Below, one piece after another: positions 34,330 to 42,644 of a DNA stretch of 64,000 bases. The notes beneath the pieces are model-generated. The model saw only the letters and a list, made by a program, of their open reading frames with translations, searched no databases and was not told the origin of the DNA. Origin of the DNA: an uncultured Bacteroidia bacterium. GTDB taxonomy: Bacteria > Bacteroidota > Bacteroidia > Bacteroidales > F082. Numbering within the stretch: position 1 is the first letter of the stretch; each line of letters starts with the position of its first letter. Where the stretch lies: contig CACYHP010000001.1 of NCBI GenBank assembly GCA_902774295.1, positions 930,001 to 994,000 on the forward strand. Reading direction: 5' to 3'. A program made the position numbers and the translations under genes.

Positions 34330-35145
34330 TTATTTTTCAACGAGCTTTCCGTCAACTTTGATATCGCCAAGTGGATATTCAGGAAGCATGTTCTCAACCA
34401 ACCATTTGTTAGCTGCGACTGGTTCCATCTTCCAGTTGGAGTTGCAGTTCGATACGATTTCGACGAAGTTTACGCCGCTCTTTCCATTGATCTGGTTTTC
34501 AAAAGCCTTTCTGATAGCTTTCTTGGCGTTACGTACGTGTGCAGGATCATAGACAGCCTGACGTGTGACGTATTTTGTGCCAGGAAGACGTGCAATCAAT
34601 TCGGTGATGTGGAGTGGATAACCGTTGTTCGGGATACCGTCGAAGCCAGCGCCTGCAGGTAATGTGGCCTTACGTCCGTAAGGTGTTGTTGCAGTCTTCA
34701 TGCCTTCGAGTGTGGTAGGTGCCATCTGACCGCCGGTCATACCGTAGATACCGTTGTTCACGAAAATCATGGTGATGTTCTCGCCACGGTTGCATGTGTG
34801 GATTGTCTCGCAAGTACCGATAGCTGCCAAGTCACCGTCGCCCTGATAGGAGAACACAACTTTGTCAGGCCATACACGTTTGATACCTGTTGCGACCGCT
34901 GGTGCGCGGCCGTGTGCTGCCTCGGCGAAGTCAACGTCGAAGTAGTCGTATGCCATAACGGCGCAACCTACTGGAGAAACGCCGATGGTTTTGTCGCCAA
35001 CGCCAAGTTCTTCCAAAACCTCAGCGATGATACGGTGGACAGTGCCGTGACCGCAGCCTGGGCAGTAGTGGAAAGGCTTGTTGGTCAATAACTTAGATTT
35101 CTGATATACTAAGTTTTCAGGTTTGATGATATCTTCTACTGTCAT
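34330..35145 (-). CDS. 2-oxoacid:ferredoxin oxidoreductase beta subunit (TPP-binding)
   Basis: The protein has 271 residues. HYCPGCGHGTVHRIIAEVLEE binds the cofactor end, HGRAPAVATGIK and the TPP motif GDGDLAAIGTCE...MIFVNNGIYGMTGGQ are intact. It forms the catalytic core with the alpha subunit. The gene order and sizes match the Bacteroides operon annotated as 2-ketoisovalerate (VOR) or 2-oxoglutarate (KOR) oxidoreductase. Confidence 0.94.
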   Translation of the reverse strand: MTVEDIIKPENLVYQKSKLLTNKPFHYCPGCGHGTVHRIIAEVLEELGVGDKTIGVSPVGCAVMAYDYFDVDFAEAAHGRAPAVATGIKRVWPDKVVFSYQGDGDLAAIGTCETIHTCNRGENITMIFVNNGIYGMTGGQMAPTTLEGMKTATTPYGRKATLPAGAGFDGIPNNGYPLHITELIARLPGTKYVTRQAVYDPAHVRNAKKAIRKAFENQINGKSGVNFVEIVSNCNSNWKMEPVAANKWLVENMLPEYPLGDIKVDGKLVEK

Positions 35146-35149
35146 TGTC

Positions 35150-36235
35150 TTATTCTCCTATAATTTGTTTCTTCATAGCTTCGAGAACTTCCTCTGGTGT
35201 GTGGATGATGCCACCGACGCGGCCGAAGTGTTCAGCCTTAACACGACCGTTGCATGCTAATCTGACGTCTTCAATCATCTGACCACAGCTTAACTCTACT
35301 GATAAGAATCCCTTGACGCCTTTCTTGATGAGAGCGTCGATAGCCTTTGTTGGATAAGGCCAGAGGGTGATAGGACGGAGCAAACCGACTTTCAATCCTG
35401 CCTCGCGGCCGAGCTGCACTGACTTCTGAGCGATACGTGCGCTTGAGCCGTAAGCTACGAATACGTATTCTGCATCGTCGCAGTTAATCATCTCGTAACG
35501 GACTTCATTCTCTTCGATCTCTTTGTATTTCTTCTGGAGATGGATGTTGTGCTCTTCCATCTTTGCTGAGTCGAGGTCCAAAGAAGTGATGATGCGGTGC
35601 TGTGTGCCGTTCTTGCGGCCGTTGATAGCCCAAGGATATTTAGCTTTGATTTCCTCATCGCTCATACGTGGCTTCTGATCAGGAAGGACAACCTTCTCCA
35701 TCATCTGGCCGATAGCGCCGTCAGAGAGGATACATGCTGCCATACGATATTTGAATGCCAAATCGAAGCCGAGAGCTACGAAGTCGCACATCTCCTGCAC
35801 TGATGCCGGAGCGAGTACGAGGTTACGGTAGTCACCATTGCCACCGCCTTTGGTGTTCTGGAAATAGTCAGCCTGTGATGGCTGGATTGTACCAAGACCC
35901 GGGCCGCCGCGGACGACGTCAGCGAAGACGCAAGGAATCTCAGCACCGGCGATGTATGCCAGACCTTCCTGCTTCAAGCACACTCCAGGGCTTGATGATG
36001 AGGTCATGACGCGCTTGCCTGATGCGCCTGCTCCGTAAACCATGTTGATGGCTGCCAATTCACTTTCAGCTTGAAGAACGACCATACCGGTGCGTTCATA
36101 AGGGTTCTGTTCCGACAGATACTCGATCACCTCTGACTGAGGGGTGATAGGATATCCGAAATAAGCATCAGCGCCGTAGCGGATGGCGGCTTCTGCCAAT
36201 GCCTCGTTACCCTTCATCAGTTTTAATTCTCCCAT
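35150..36235 (-). CDS. 2-oxoacid:ferredoxin oxidoreductase alpha subunit (VorB/KorA-like)
   Basis: The protein has 361 residues. MKGNEALAEAAIRYGADAYFGYPITPQSEVIEYL is the standard N-terminus of the pyrimidine-binding domain. ASGKRVMTSSSSPGVCLKQE and RGGPGLGTIQPSQADYFQ follow. The product is close to proteins annotated VorB. Substrate (2-oxoisovalerate or 2-oxoglutarate) cannot be fixed from sequence. It indicates ferredoxin-based anaerobic metabolism. Confidence 0.93.
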   Translation of the reverse strand: MGELKLMKGNEALAEAAIRYGADAYFGYPITPQSEVIEYLSEQNPYERTGMVVLQAESELAAINMVYGAGASGKRVMTSSSSPGVCLKQEGLAYIAGAEIPCVFADVVRGGPGLGTIQPSQADYFQNTKGGGNGDYRNLVLAPASVQEMCDFVALGFDLAFKYRMAACILSDGAIGQMMEKVVLPDQKPRMSDEEIKAKYPWAINGRKNGTQHRIITSLDLDSAKMEEHNIHLQKKYKEIEENEVRYEMINCDDAEYVFVAYGSSARIAQKSVQLGREAGLKVGLLRPITLWPYPTKAIDALIKKGVKGFLSVELSCGQMIEDVRLACNGRVKAEHFGRVGGIIHTPEEVLEAMKKQIIGE

Positions 36236-36270
36236 TATGATAAATTTTTAAATGTTTGACAATGATTTGA

Positions 36271-36495
36271 TTACAGTTTTACTTTGTAAACGGAGATGAC
36301 TCCATCAGGACATACGATGCCGCAGCTTGCGCAGCCAATGCACTTGTCAGGTTCCGCCATGTAAGCGTAGTTGTAACCTTTTCCATTAACTTCTTTTGCC
36401 AGACTGATGACACCCATTGGGCAGTTTACGACACACACGCCGCAACCCTTACAACGTTCAGTATCAACAGAAATAGCTCCTTTGAAACTTGCCAT
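36271..36495 (-). CDS. 2-oxoacid:ferredoxin oxidoreductase delta subunit (2[4Fe-4S] ferredoxin)
   Basis: The protein has 74 residues with two CxxCxxCxxxC motifs (CKGCGVCVVNCP and CIGCASCGIVCP). It carries electrons from the TPP/FeS core to ferredoxin. It is the first gene of the operon. Confidence 0.93.
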   Translation of the reverse strand: MASFKGAISVDTERCKGCGVCVVNCPMGVISLAKEVNGKGYNYAYMAEPDKCIGCASCGIVCPDGVISVYKVKL

Positions 36496-36562
36496 AATTT
36501 TAATTTTTTAGTTAGATTTATGTTGAATTTTTACTCTCTCAAGATAGCCATTAAAAAACGTA

Positions 36563-36593
36563 CAAAATTACGAAGAATTTTTTGCAAAAACAA
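36563..36593 (-). promoter_or_regulatory. Promoter of the 2-oxoacid oxidoreductase operon
   Basis: The minus strand reads TTTG (ending at 36591) and TAATTTTG (36570-36563), about 20 bases apart. The first start codon lies 68 bases downstream. Confidence 0.5.
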
Positions 36594-36614
36594 AGAATTT
36601 TGAAAAAATAATTT

Positions 36615-37934
36615 TTACTTGATCATTTCTGCATAAAAATACCGTTTCCCATAATCGTTACCGTCATTGTTAAAATAAAGATAATACACAATCCCATTGT
36701 AAATCTGTATGTTAAGCGGTTCGTCGTGCTTCTCAATGGTGTATTCGCCGATTACCTTGCCTTTTATTACATCTATTTTCTTTAAAGTGACCTTACCGTT
36801 CTCACGGAATTGCGCCCAACACTCCTTCTTGGCAGGGTCAAAAATTATATTGTTGTCAAAAGGGCTGTCAAAGAATTTGCTGGCGCGTCCATGACTTAAG
36901 TGAAAAGCTATCTCGGTATTGTTGATGAGAGTTCCGACATTATTGTATTTGATGATGAAATCACCTGGAAAATCAAATATGTACAGATTGTTGTCAATAT
37001 TGATTATTGGGGCATAAACCTCTTTTGCAGTTAAAATCTCTTTGTAACTGGGTCTGTTCTTGACATTATCATTTGTCGAAGTTCTGGTGGAATATACTTC
37101 GTAGCCATGACGACGCCATAATCGCCGGGCTTCCTCAAGCTCGTTAGAGGCACTACTCCCTTCATATTTTGCAGTCTCACTGTCAATTGTGCATAATATA
37201 TCTTGATATTTCGTGTTTAAATTTGTACGAATGTAATCGATAGATTGCCCGTAATAATATTTCAAATATGAAACTGCAATGCTGTCGGTTACAGCTGCCA
37301 ACGACATGATGTGGGACTTAAAGTAAATGGCGTCATGACCTTCCGCTAAGACCAAATTTGTCCCATCAGAATAGACATGATACGACGAGTCGTTGCCGTA
37401 AACATGTATTCCATCAAGCGCATCTATGAAAACACGGTCGAGTTTGAAATCTATTGACAGGCTCGCCAAAACTTTATTTCGATAGCTGATTTGTTGCAGT
37501 TTTGAATGAATCCCGTCGGATTTTATCATAAAAATCCCATATTTGCTCACTTTGTAATCGACGACATATTCTTTTCTTGCTGTTGTGTCTTGATAGTCAA
37601 TGGAGTCGATAGTTTTGTCATCCAACATGAAAATGACATAGTATTTCCCGTCGATTAGCTCGAAATTTTTCGGATCAAGAGGGACTGTGGCTTTTTTGAA
37701 CCTCGGATGTGAGATCGTGATGTTTTGTTCCTGAGCCAGAGGAATCTGGAAAACACCATCGCAGTCGCTGATTGAGAGCAGATTACCTTTGTTGTCGCTA
37801 ATGCAAGCCTCATTAACTCGGCTTTCGTTTTTGTCGATGATTACCCCCGACAAAACCTTACCTTTTTTCTGTGCGGAAGAGGATAATGTTAATGCAAAAA
37901 GAAGGAATAATACTATTTGATATCGTTTTAACAT
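36615..37934 (-). CDS. Exported protein with carboxypeptidase-regulatory-like N-domain, function unknown
   Basis: The protein has 439 residues and a signal peptide (MLKRYQIVLFLLFALTLSSSAQ). Residues about 25-105 (KVLSGVIIDKNESRVNEACISDNKGNLLSISDCDGVFQIP) are a beta-sandwich of the carboxypeptidase-D regulatory type, common at the N-terminus of Bacteroidota surface proteins. The rest is beta-rich with motifs such as LYIFDFPGDFIIKYNNVG that suggest a propeller. No TonB plug or T9SS tail is present. It is monocistronic by appearance. I cannot assign a function. Confidence 0.75.
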   Translation of the reverse strand: MLKRYQIVLFLLFALTLSSSAQKKGKVLSGVIIDKNESRVNEACISDNKGNLLSISDCDGVFQIPLAQEQNITISHPRFKKATVPLDPKNFELIDGKYYVIFMLDDKTIDSIDYQDTTARKEYVVDYKVSKYGIFMIKSDGIHSKLQQISYRNKVLASLSIDFKLDRVFIDALDGIHVYGNDSSYHVYSDGTNLVLAEGHDAIYFKSHIMSLAAVTDSIAVSYLKYYYGQSIDYIRTNLNTKYQDILCTIDSETAKYEGSSASNELEEARRLWRRHGYEVYSTRTSTNDNVKNRPSYKEILTAKEVYAPIINIDNNLYIFDFPGDFIIKYNNVGTLINNTEIAFHLSHGRASKFFDSPFDNNIIFDPAKKECWAQFRENGKVTLKKIDVIKGKVIGEYTIEKHDEPLNIQIYNGIVYYLYFNNDGNDYGKRYFYAEMIK

Positions 37935-37994
37935 GATTATTTAATTTTCCGCAAAGGTAAAAAAGAATTATAAAATAGACAAAGAAAAATAAAA

Positions 37995-38028
37995 AAAAGG
38001 ATCCCGCTAATTGCGAAATCCTTTTATT
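37995..38028. terminator. Probable terminator between two same-strand genes
   Basis: AAGGATCCCGC-TAATT-GCGAAATCCTTTT forms an imperfect stem with A/T runs on both sides (minus strand ends in TTTTTTATTTT). It lies downstream of the aminotransferase on the minus strand. Confidence 0.5.
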
Positions 38029-38044
38029 CAATAACCAATAACCG

Positions 38045-39361
38045 TTATTTGATTGGGTGATCCTTTGCAAACATCTGCAGTCTCTCTGCCAAGACCGGGA
38101 TCTCATCGCGTTTGATGAGCGAGGTGCAGGCGCGGATGCCTTGCTTGTCGCTGCCACAGGTGTCCAAAGAAATGGCCGAGATGCCGTAGTACATCATCTC
38201 CTCGACGAGGTCGGCGCCCTTGAAGCCCGGATAGCAGTAGGTGAAATAGAAACCGTCAGCGATAGGTTCTCCGAGGTCTTCATCGTATGTGATATAGAAA
38301 CCTGCTGCGAGGAATGCGTCTTTCATCAACTTAGCTTTGCGACCGTACTCTAGAACGTCGTCACGGTAGTTGTAGATGCCGTCGTTGACAGCTTTCAAAA
38401 CGCCTTGCAGAGCGTACTGTGCCGAGTGTGACACGCCTGATGTCAGCGGGTGCAATGCTCCGAAGAGGATGCCGCGCAGGAAGATCTCCTGACCGCAGAA
38501 TCCTTTCAAATCAGGATAATGGCGTGCTGCGAGCTTGTCGCTGATGGCGAGGATAGCGCAACGCTCGCCGGCAAAGCTGAATGCCTTCGAACTTGATATC
38601 ATCAGCATGTAGTTGTCCGCGTATTTGCCAACGGTTGGCTGATAAGGAGCGACGCCCGGATGGCTGTAGTCCTTACGGAAGTCCATGCCGAAGTAGGCGA
38701 GGTCTTCGAGAACGATGATGTCATATTTATTAGCGAGTTCGCCGATGATCTTGAGCTCTTCGTCTGTCAAGCACACCCATGTAGGGTTGTTAGGATTCGA
38801 ATACAGCATGCTGTGAATCTTGCCTGTCTTGAGGATGCTCTCGAGTTTCTCGCGAAGCTTCTCGCCACGGTAGTTGTAGATGTCGAACTGCTCCATCGGG
38901 ATGCCGAGAACCTTGCACTGGAACTTATGCACAGGGAAGCCTGGGTCGATGAACAACATCGTGTTCTTTTCTTTATTAAGATGACCAGTGATCATGAAAG
39001 AAGCGAAAGCGCCCTGCATTGAACCCACTGTCGGGATGCAGTTGGCTGCTGCGATGTCAAGGTCGAGGAAGTTCTTGATGAAACGTGATGCCTCTTTCTT
39101 GAGTGCCGGCACGCCGTCGATTGGCGGATATGTCGCTGCCACGCCTTTTTTCACTGCTTCAACCTGTGCGTCGATGCCTGCCTGTGCTGCTGGAAGACCC
39201 GGATTGCCGAGCTCCATGTGAATAAATTTCACGCCGCTGGCCGCCTCGAGGTCGAAAGCGAGCTTGTTAATCTCACGGATACCGGCTCTGCCGATGCAAG
39301 GAAGGTTGCTATCTGCAAACACTTTTTTCGCTACTTCTACTGGAATTACATTATTTTTCAT
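38045..39361 (-). CDS. PLP-dependent aminotransferase, class I/II
   Basis: The protein has 438 residues. The fold-type I features are YSNPNNPTWVCL (substrate/PLP Asn), VLEDLAYFGMDF (Asp, Tyr) and SSSKAFSFAGERCAIL with the PLP lysine. The N-terminal ELGNPGLPAA and PIDGVPALKKEASRF match aspartate/aromatic-type aminotransferases. The exact substrate is not evident. It is monocistronic with a -7 box at 39410-39417. Confidence 0.92.
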   Translation of the reverse strand: MKNNVIPVEVAKKVFADSNLPCIGRAGIREINKLAFDLEAASGVKFIHMELGNPGLPAAQAGIDAQVEAVKKGVAATYPPIDGVPALKKEASRFIKNFLDLDIAAANCIPTVGSMQGAFASFMITGHLNKEKNTMLFIDPGFPVHKFQCKVLGIPMEQFDIYNYRGEKLREKLESILKTGKIHSMLYSNPNNPTWVCLTDEELKIIGELANKYDIIVLEDLAYFGMDFRKDYSHPGVAPYQPTVGKYADNYMLMISSSKAFSFAGERCAILAISDKLAARHYPDLKGFCGQEIFLRGILFGALHPLTSGVSHSAQYALQGVLKAVNDGIYNYRDDVLEYGRKAKLMKDAFLAAGFYITYDEDLGEPIADGFYFTYCYPGFKGADLVEEMMYYGISAISLDTCGSDKQGIRACTSLIKRDEIPVLAERLQMFAKDHPIK

Positions 39362-39409
39362 GATAATATCGTTGATTTTTAATGAATTAGCAAATCAAAT
39401 TTGACTTTG

Positions 39410-39417
39410 CAAAGTTA
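39410..39417 (-). promoter_or_regulatory. -7 box of the aminotransferase gene
   Basis: The minus strand reads TAACTTTG followed by C, 49 bases before the start codon. A -33 box is not clear. Confidence 0.4.
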
Positions 39418-39461
39418 TTAAAATTTATTTGAAATAAAAAGGAATTTTGAAATTATTTTAT

Positions 39462-39549
39462 TTAGCCGTTAGCCGCTAGCCGTTAGCCATTAGGAAATTA
39501 GTCGGGGAAAAACAGTGCTAATGGCTAATACCTAATGGCTAATACCTAA
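39462..39549. repeat. Cluster of TTAGCCATTAG / CTAATGGCTAA units
   Basis: Three left units (GCCGTTAGCC, GCTAGCCGTTAGCC, CATTAGG) face two exact right units CTAATGGCTAATAC, giving an imperfect inverted arrangement around a GGGGAAAAACAG centre. Related units occur at 33745-33771 and 57153-57190. Confidence 0.6.
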
Positions 39550-39573
39550 AAAAGAGAGCCTAAGCTCTCTTTT
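39550..39573 (-). terminator. Terminator of tRNA-Val (CAC)
   Basis: On the minus strand AAAGAGAGC-TTAG-GCTCTCTTT is followed by TTTAGG. It lies just after the tRNA 3' end. Confidence 0.75.
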
Positions 39574-39575
39574 CG

Positions 39576-39650
39576 TGGGTCGTACTGGACTCGAACCAGT
39601 GACCTCTGCCGTGTGAAGGCAGCGCTCTAAACCAACTGGGCTAACGACCC
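39576..39650 (-). tRNA. tRNA-Val (CAC)
   Basis: Acceptor GGGTCGT/ACGACCC; anticodon stem CTGCC/GGCAG with loop TTCACAC (anticodon CAC); T arm CTGGTTCGAGTCCAG. CCA is not encoded. Confidence 0.92.
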
Positions 39651-39655
39651 AATAA

Positions 39656-39675
39656 AAAAACGCCATCGGCGTTTT
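39656..39675 (-). terminator. Terminator of tRNA-Val (GAC)
   Basis: On the minus strand AACGCC-GAT-GGCGTT is followed by TTTTT. It separates the two tRNA-Val genes. Confidence 0.65.
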
Positions 39676-39677
39676 CG

Positions 39678-39752
39678 TGGGGCGAACAAGGATCGAACTT
39701 GTGACCTCATGCCTGTCAAGCATGCGCTCTAAACCAACTGAGCTACCGTCCC
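39678..39752 (-). tRNA. tRNA-Val (GAC)
   Basis: Anticodon stem CATGC/GCATG with loop TTGACAG (anticodon GAC); T arm ACAAGTTCGATCCTTGT. The acceptor stem GGGACGG/TCGCCCC has an A-C mismatch at the fourth pair and a G-T wobble at the seventh. CCA is not encoded. Confidence 0.88.
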
Positions 39753-39800
39753 ATTTGCGGGTGCAAAAGTACAACAAATTTTTATTCCCACAAACTTTTT

Positions 39801-39826
39801 TTGTAAAAAAATTTTACGTATCTTTG
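39801..39826 (+). promoter_or_regulatory. Promoter of the DPP IV-type peptidase gene
   Basis: TTG at 39801-39803 and TATCTTTG at 39819-39826; the start codon is 22 bases downstream. The promoter excludes the longer upstream reading frame that runs through the tRNA. Confidence 0.55.
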
Positions 39827-39847
39827 AATTTTCAAATCTATAACAAA

Positions 39848-42070
39848 ATGAAAAAAGTTAAGTATCTGTTAATCATTGCGTTACTGTTTGTCATAAATAT
39901 GACATCTTACGCACAAGAGAAGAAAAATTTTGAACTTTCCGACATCTACGAGCGCCCAACACTCCAAATTAAGAGCGTCAGAGGCATGAATCCGATGCGC
40001 GACGGCGAGACTTACGGCACCATCGAAAGAGGAGAATTCAATATTTATAACTATAAGACAGGGGAGATGGTCAACACCTTGTTCAACTTCAGAGAACTCA
40101 TCCCTGAAGGCGACAGCCTCCCAATCCGCGCTTATAATTACATCCTCAGCGACGATGAGTCAAAGGCATTGTTCCTCACAAACGTGAATTACATCTATCG
40201 CCACTCGTTCATTGCCGATTACTATGTTTACGACATCGCGACAAAGAAACTCGTGCCGCTTTCAACAAACGGCGGTCAGCGCCTCGCAACATTCTCACCG
40301 GATGGCACAAAAGTCGCTTTTATGCGTGATAACAACTTGTTTATCAAAGATTTAGTGCAGAATGAGGAGACGCAATTTACTTTCGACGGTCTCTACAATA
40401 ATATAATTAATGGTGCTCCTGACTGGGTCTACGAGGAGGAATTCAGCTTCTCGCAAGGCTTCTTCTGGTCACCGGATAGCAAGAAGATAGCATTCTACAA
40501 ATTCGACGAGTCGAAGGTGAGAGAGTTCCAGATGGAGGAGTTCCAAGGCCTTTATCCTGAATGGTACAGCTTCAAATATCCTAAGGCAGGCGAAGATAAC
40601 TCGGTGGTCGAGGTCTATGTTTATAATCTCGAAGACAATACTACAAAGAAGATGGACACCGGCGAGGAAACCGATATCTATCTTCCAAGAATGAAATGGA
40701 CTAAAAATGCTAATGTGCTCGCTATCCAAAGACTTAACCGTCATCAGAATCATCTCGAGATTCTTGCCGCAAACGCTGAAACTGGCGAGACCACAGTGTT
40801 TTACGATGAAGAAAACCAGTATTACATCGACATTACCGACGACTGGACCTTCCTTGAAGATGGAAAATCGTTCCTTATGACAAGCGAGAAATCGGGTTAT
40901 AACCATATCTATCTCTGCCAACTCGATGGCACAGAAGGCAAAGCCCTGACTTCAGGTGACTGGGATGTTACAAGAATTTATGGCTTCGACGGCAAGGAGA
41001 TTTATTTCCAAGCAGCTAAGAAATCACCGGTTGAGCGTCAGATTTTTGCTGTGAATTTGAAAGGTAAGATGAGAGAAATTGTTGGTAAAGAAGGCGTTAA
41101 CAACGCAAGATTCAGCAACACATTCAAATATTTCATCAATATCAACTCGACGGTGACACAGCCACATCAATACACCTTATATAATAATAAGGGAAAGGTT
41201 GTGAGAGTTTTGGAAGACAATCATGAACTCGTTGAACGCTTGAAAGAATATAATATCAGCGAGAAACAGCTCATCAAGATCAGCGATCCGGCTTTCGTGA
41301 TGCCTGACGGCTCAACTGTTGACGTGGATGGATGGCAGATTCTGCCTCCAGACTTCGATCCGAACAAAAAATATCCTGTTTTGATTTACGTTTACGGCGG
41401 CCCTGGACATCAGACCGTTCTGAACCAGTGGGATCACAGCGATTGGGATTGGATGCAGTTGCTCGCACAGCACGGCATTATCTCTGTCTCTATTAATAAT
41501 AGAGGTAGCGGAGCTCAGGGCGAGATGTTCAAGAAGATGACATATCTTGAGCTCGGCAAATATGAGACCGAAGACATGATTACTGTTGCGAAATATATGG
41601 CGGCACAGCCTTACGTAAACCCAGAAAAGATTGCTATTTACGGCTGGAGTTATGGTGGTTTTATGGCTGCTAACGGCATCACCAAGGGCGCAGATTATAT
41701 CAGCACCGCTGTTTCAGTGGCACCTGTCACAAACTGGAGATATTACGACAACATCTACACAGAGCGATACATGCGCACACCACAGGAAAATCCTGAGGGT
41801 TACGATGCCAATTCACCGGTCAGCAATACTGCGATGATTAAGGGTAACTATCTGCTTTGCCACGGCTCAGGCGATGACAACGTCCACTATCAGAATGCAA
41901 TGGAGCTCATTAAATCAATGATTGCCAACGGCGTGCAGTTCGATCTGATGATCTATCCTAACAAAAACCACGGCATCTACGGCGGTTACGAAGAATACGG
42001 TGACGGCGAATGCAGAATGCACTTGTTTACAAAGATTGACAACTTTTTGTTCGAACACCTTCTAAAATAA
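39848..42070 (+). CDS. Dipeptidyl peptidase IV-type serine peptidase (S9 family)
   Basis: The protein has 740 residues from the ATG at 39848, with a signal peptide (MKKVKYLLIIALLFVINMTSYAQ). The N-terminal beta-propeller carries WVYEEEFSFSQGFFWSPD, the double-Glu motif that holds the substrate N-terminus in DPP IV. The C-terminal hydrolase has the nucleophile Ser601 in GWSYGGF, Asp in HGSGDDNVHYQ and His in NKNHGIYGG. It removes Xaa-Pro dipeptides from peptide N-termini in the periplasm or at the surface. Similar enzymes of Porphyromonas feed peptide uptake. Confidence 0.95.
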   Translation: MKKVKYLLIIALLFVINMTSYAQEKKNFELSDIYERPTLQIKSVRGMNPMRDGETYGTIERGEFNIYNYKTGEMVNTLFNFRELIPEGDSLPIRAYNYILSDDESKALFLTNVNYIYRHSFIADYYVYDIATKKLVPLSTNGGQRLATFSPDGTKVAFMRDNNLFIKDLVQNEETQFTFDGLYNNIINGAPDWVYEEEFSFSQGFFWSPDSKKIAFYKFDESKVREFQMEEFQGLYPEWYSFKYPKAGEDNSVVEVYVYNLEDNTTKKMDTGEETDIYLPRMKWTKNANVLAIQRLNRHQNHLEILAANAETGETTVFYDEENQYYIDITDDWTFLEDGKSFLMTSEKSGYNHIYLCQLDGTEGKALTSGDWDVTRIYGFDGKEIYFQAAKKSPVERQIFAVNLKGKMREIVGKEGVNNARFSNTFKYFININSTVTQPHQYTLYNNKGKVVRVLEDNHELVERLKEYNISEKQLIKISDPAFVMPDGSTVDVDGWQILPPDFDPNKKYPVLIYVYGGPGHQTVLNQWDHSDWDWMQLLAQHGIISVSINNRGSGAQGEMFKKMTYLELGKYETEDMITVAKYMAAQPYVNPEKIAIYGWSYGGFMAANGITKGADYISTAVSVAPVTNWRYYDNIYTERYMRTPQENPEGYDANSPVSNTAMIKGNYLLCHGSGDDNVHYQNAMELIKSMIANGVQFDLMIYPNKNHGIYGGYEEYGDGECRMHLFTKIDNFLFEHLLK

Positions 42071-42187
42071 CCGTCATTTCGACCGAAGTCGATAGGCGTA
42101 GTGGAGAAATCCTTTTTTAACGTGAGTTTGGCATTAAAGAGGATTTCTCCATTTCGCTCCTTTTTCATTACGCTTCAGTCGAAATGA
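42069..42187. repeat. Inverted palindromic repeat, 'TTTCTCCATTTCGCT' type, copy 2
   Basis: The left arm (CCGTCATTTCGACCGAAGTC ... GTGGAGAAATCC) faces the right arm (GGATTTCTCCATTTCGC ... CAGTCGAAATGACG). It directly follows the DPP IV stop and could form a long hairpin. Same family as 11203-11340. Confidence 0.8.
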
Positions 42188-42205
42188 CGAAAAAATGAAA
42201 AAATT

Positions 42206-42238
42206 TTGTAAAACATATTAAAAAATGTTGTATTTTTG
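42206..42238 (+). promoter_or_regulatory. Promoter of rpsU
   Basis: TTG at 42206-42208 and TATTTTTG at 42231-42238, 22 bases apart, 61 bases before the start codon. Confidence 0.5.
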
Positions 42239-42299
42239 CAGCCTCATTTTGAGATTAGTTTTTTAGTTTAACAATTAAAAGAAAGAGAGAGTATTAAAA

Positions 42300-42497
42300 A
42301 TGATTATTATTCCTGTAAAAGACGGTGAAAGCATCGATCGCGCTTTGAAACGCTACAAGAGAAAGTATGAGAAAACTGGTGTTGTGAAAGAATTACGCAA
42401 CCGCCAAAAATTCACAAAGCCATCAGTCATCAAACGTGAAGCGTTACAGAAAGCTATCTACGTTCAGAAGCTTCGTCAGGCTGAAGAGAACGCATAA
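42300..42497 (+). CDS. rpsU: 30S ribosomal protein S21
   Basis: This 65-residue basic protein begins MIIIPVKDGESIDRALKRYK and has the S21 pattern of a long positively charged helix (RKYEKTGVVKELRNRQKFTK). It is monocistronic, between a promoter and a strong terminator. In Bacteroidota S21 is part of the 30S platform that hides the anti-Shine-Dalgarno sequence. Confidence 0.96.
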   Translation: MIIIPVKDGESIDRALKRYKRKYEKTGVVKELRNRQKFTKPSVIKREALQKAIYVQKLRQAEENA

Positions 42498-42534
42498 TCA
42501 CGCGTTTTCAGCGCAAGAATAGAATCGAAAAATT

Positions 42535-42570
42535 GTAGAGACGTCACATTATGGCGTCTCTACTTTTTTT
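42535..42570 (+). terminator. Terminator of rpsU made from the 29-bp palindrome, copy 3
   Basis: The palindrome at 42535-42563 (GTAGAGACG ... CGTCTCTAC) is followed by seven T. It lies 37 bases after the rpsU stop. Confidence 0.85.
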
Positions 42571-42592
42571 ATTAAAAAATCGGAAAATTCCC

Positions 42593-42623
42593 TTGACATT
42601 TTCAAAATTCCTCCGTAACTTTG
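42593..42623 (+). promoter_or_regulatory. Promoter of the Xer recombinase-hpf operon
   Basis: TTGACA at 42593-42598 and TAACTTTG at 42616-42623, 20 bases from the TTG. Transcription should start around 42629, which places a TTG at 42621 inside the promoter and supports the ATG at 42645 as the start. Confidence 0.6.
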
Positions 42624-42644
42624 AAGCGTAATTTGGAGAAGGTT

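Noticed and set aside
39677..39847. N-terminal extension of the DPP IV frame reaching into the tRNA-Val gene
   Set aside because: The extension lies across the tRNA and promoter. The signal peptide begins at 39848 and the promoter at 39801-39826 gives a transcript that excludes it.
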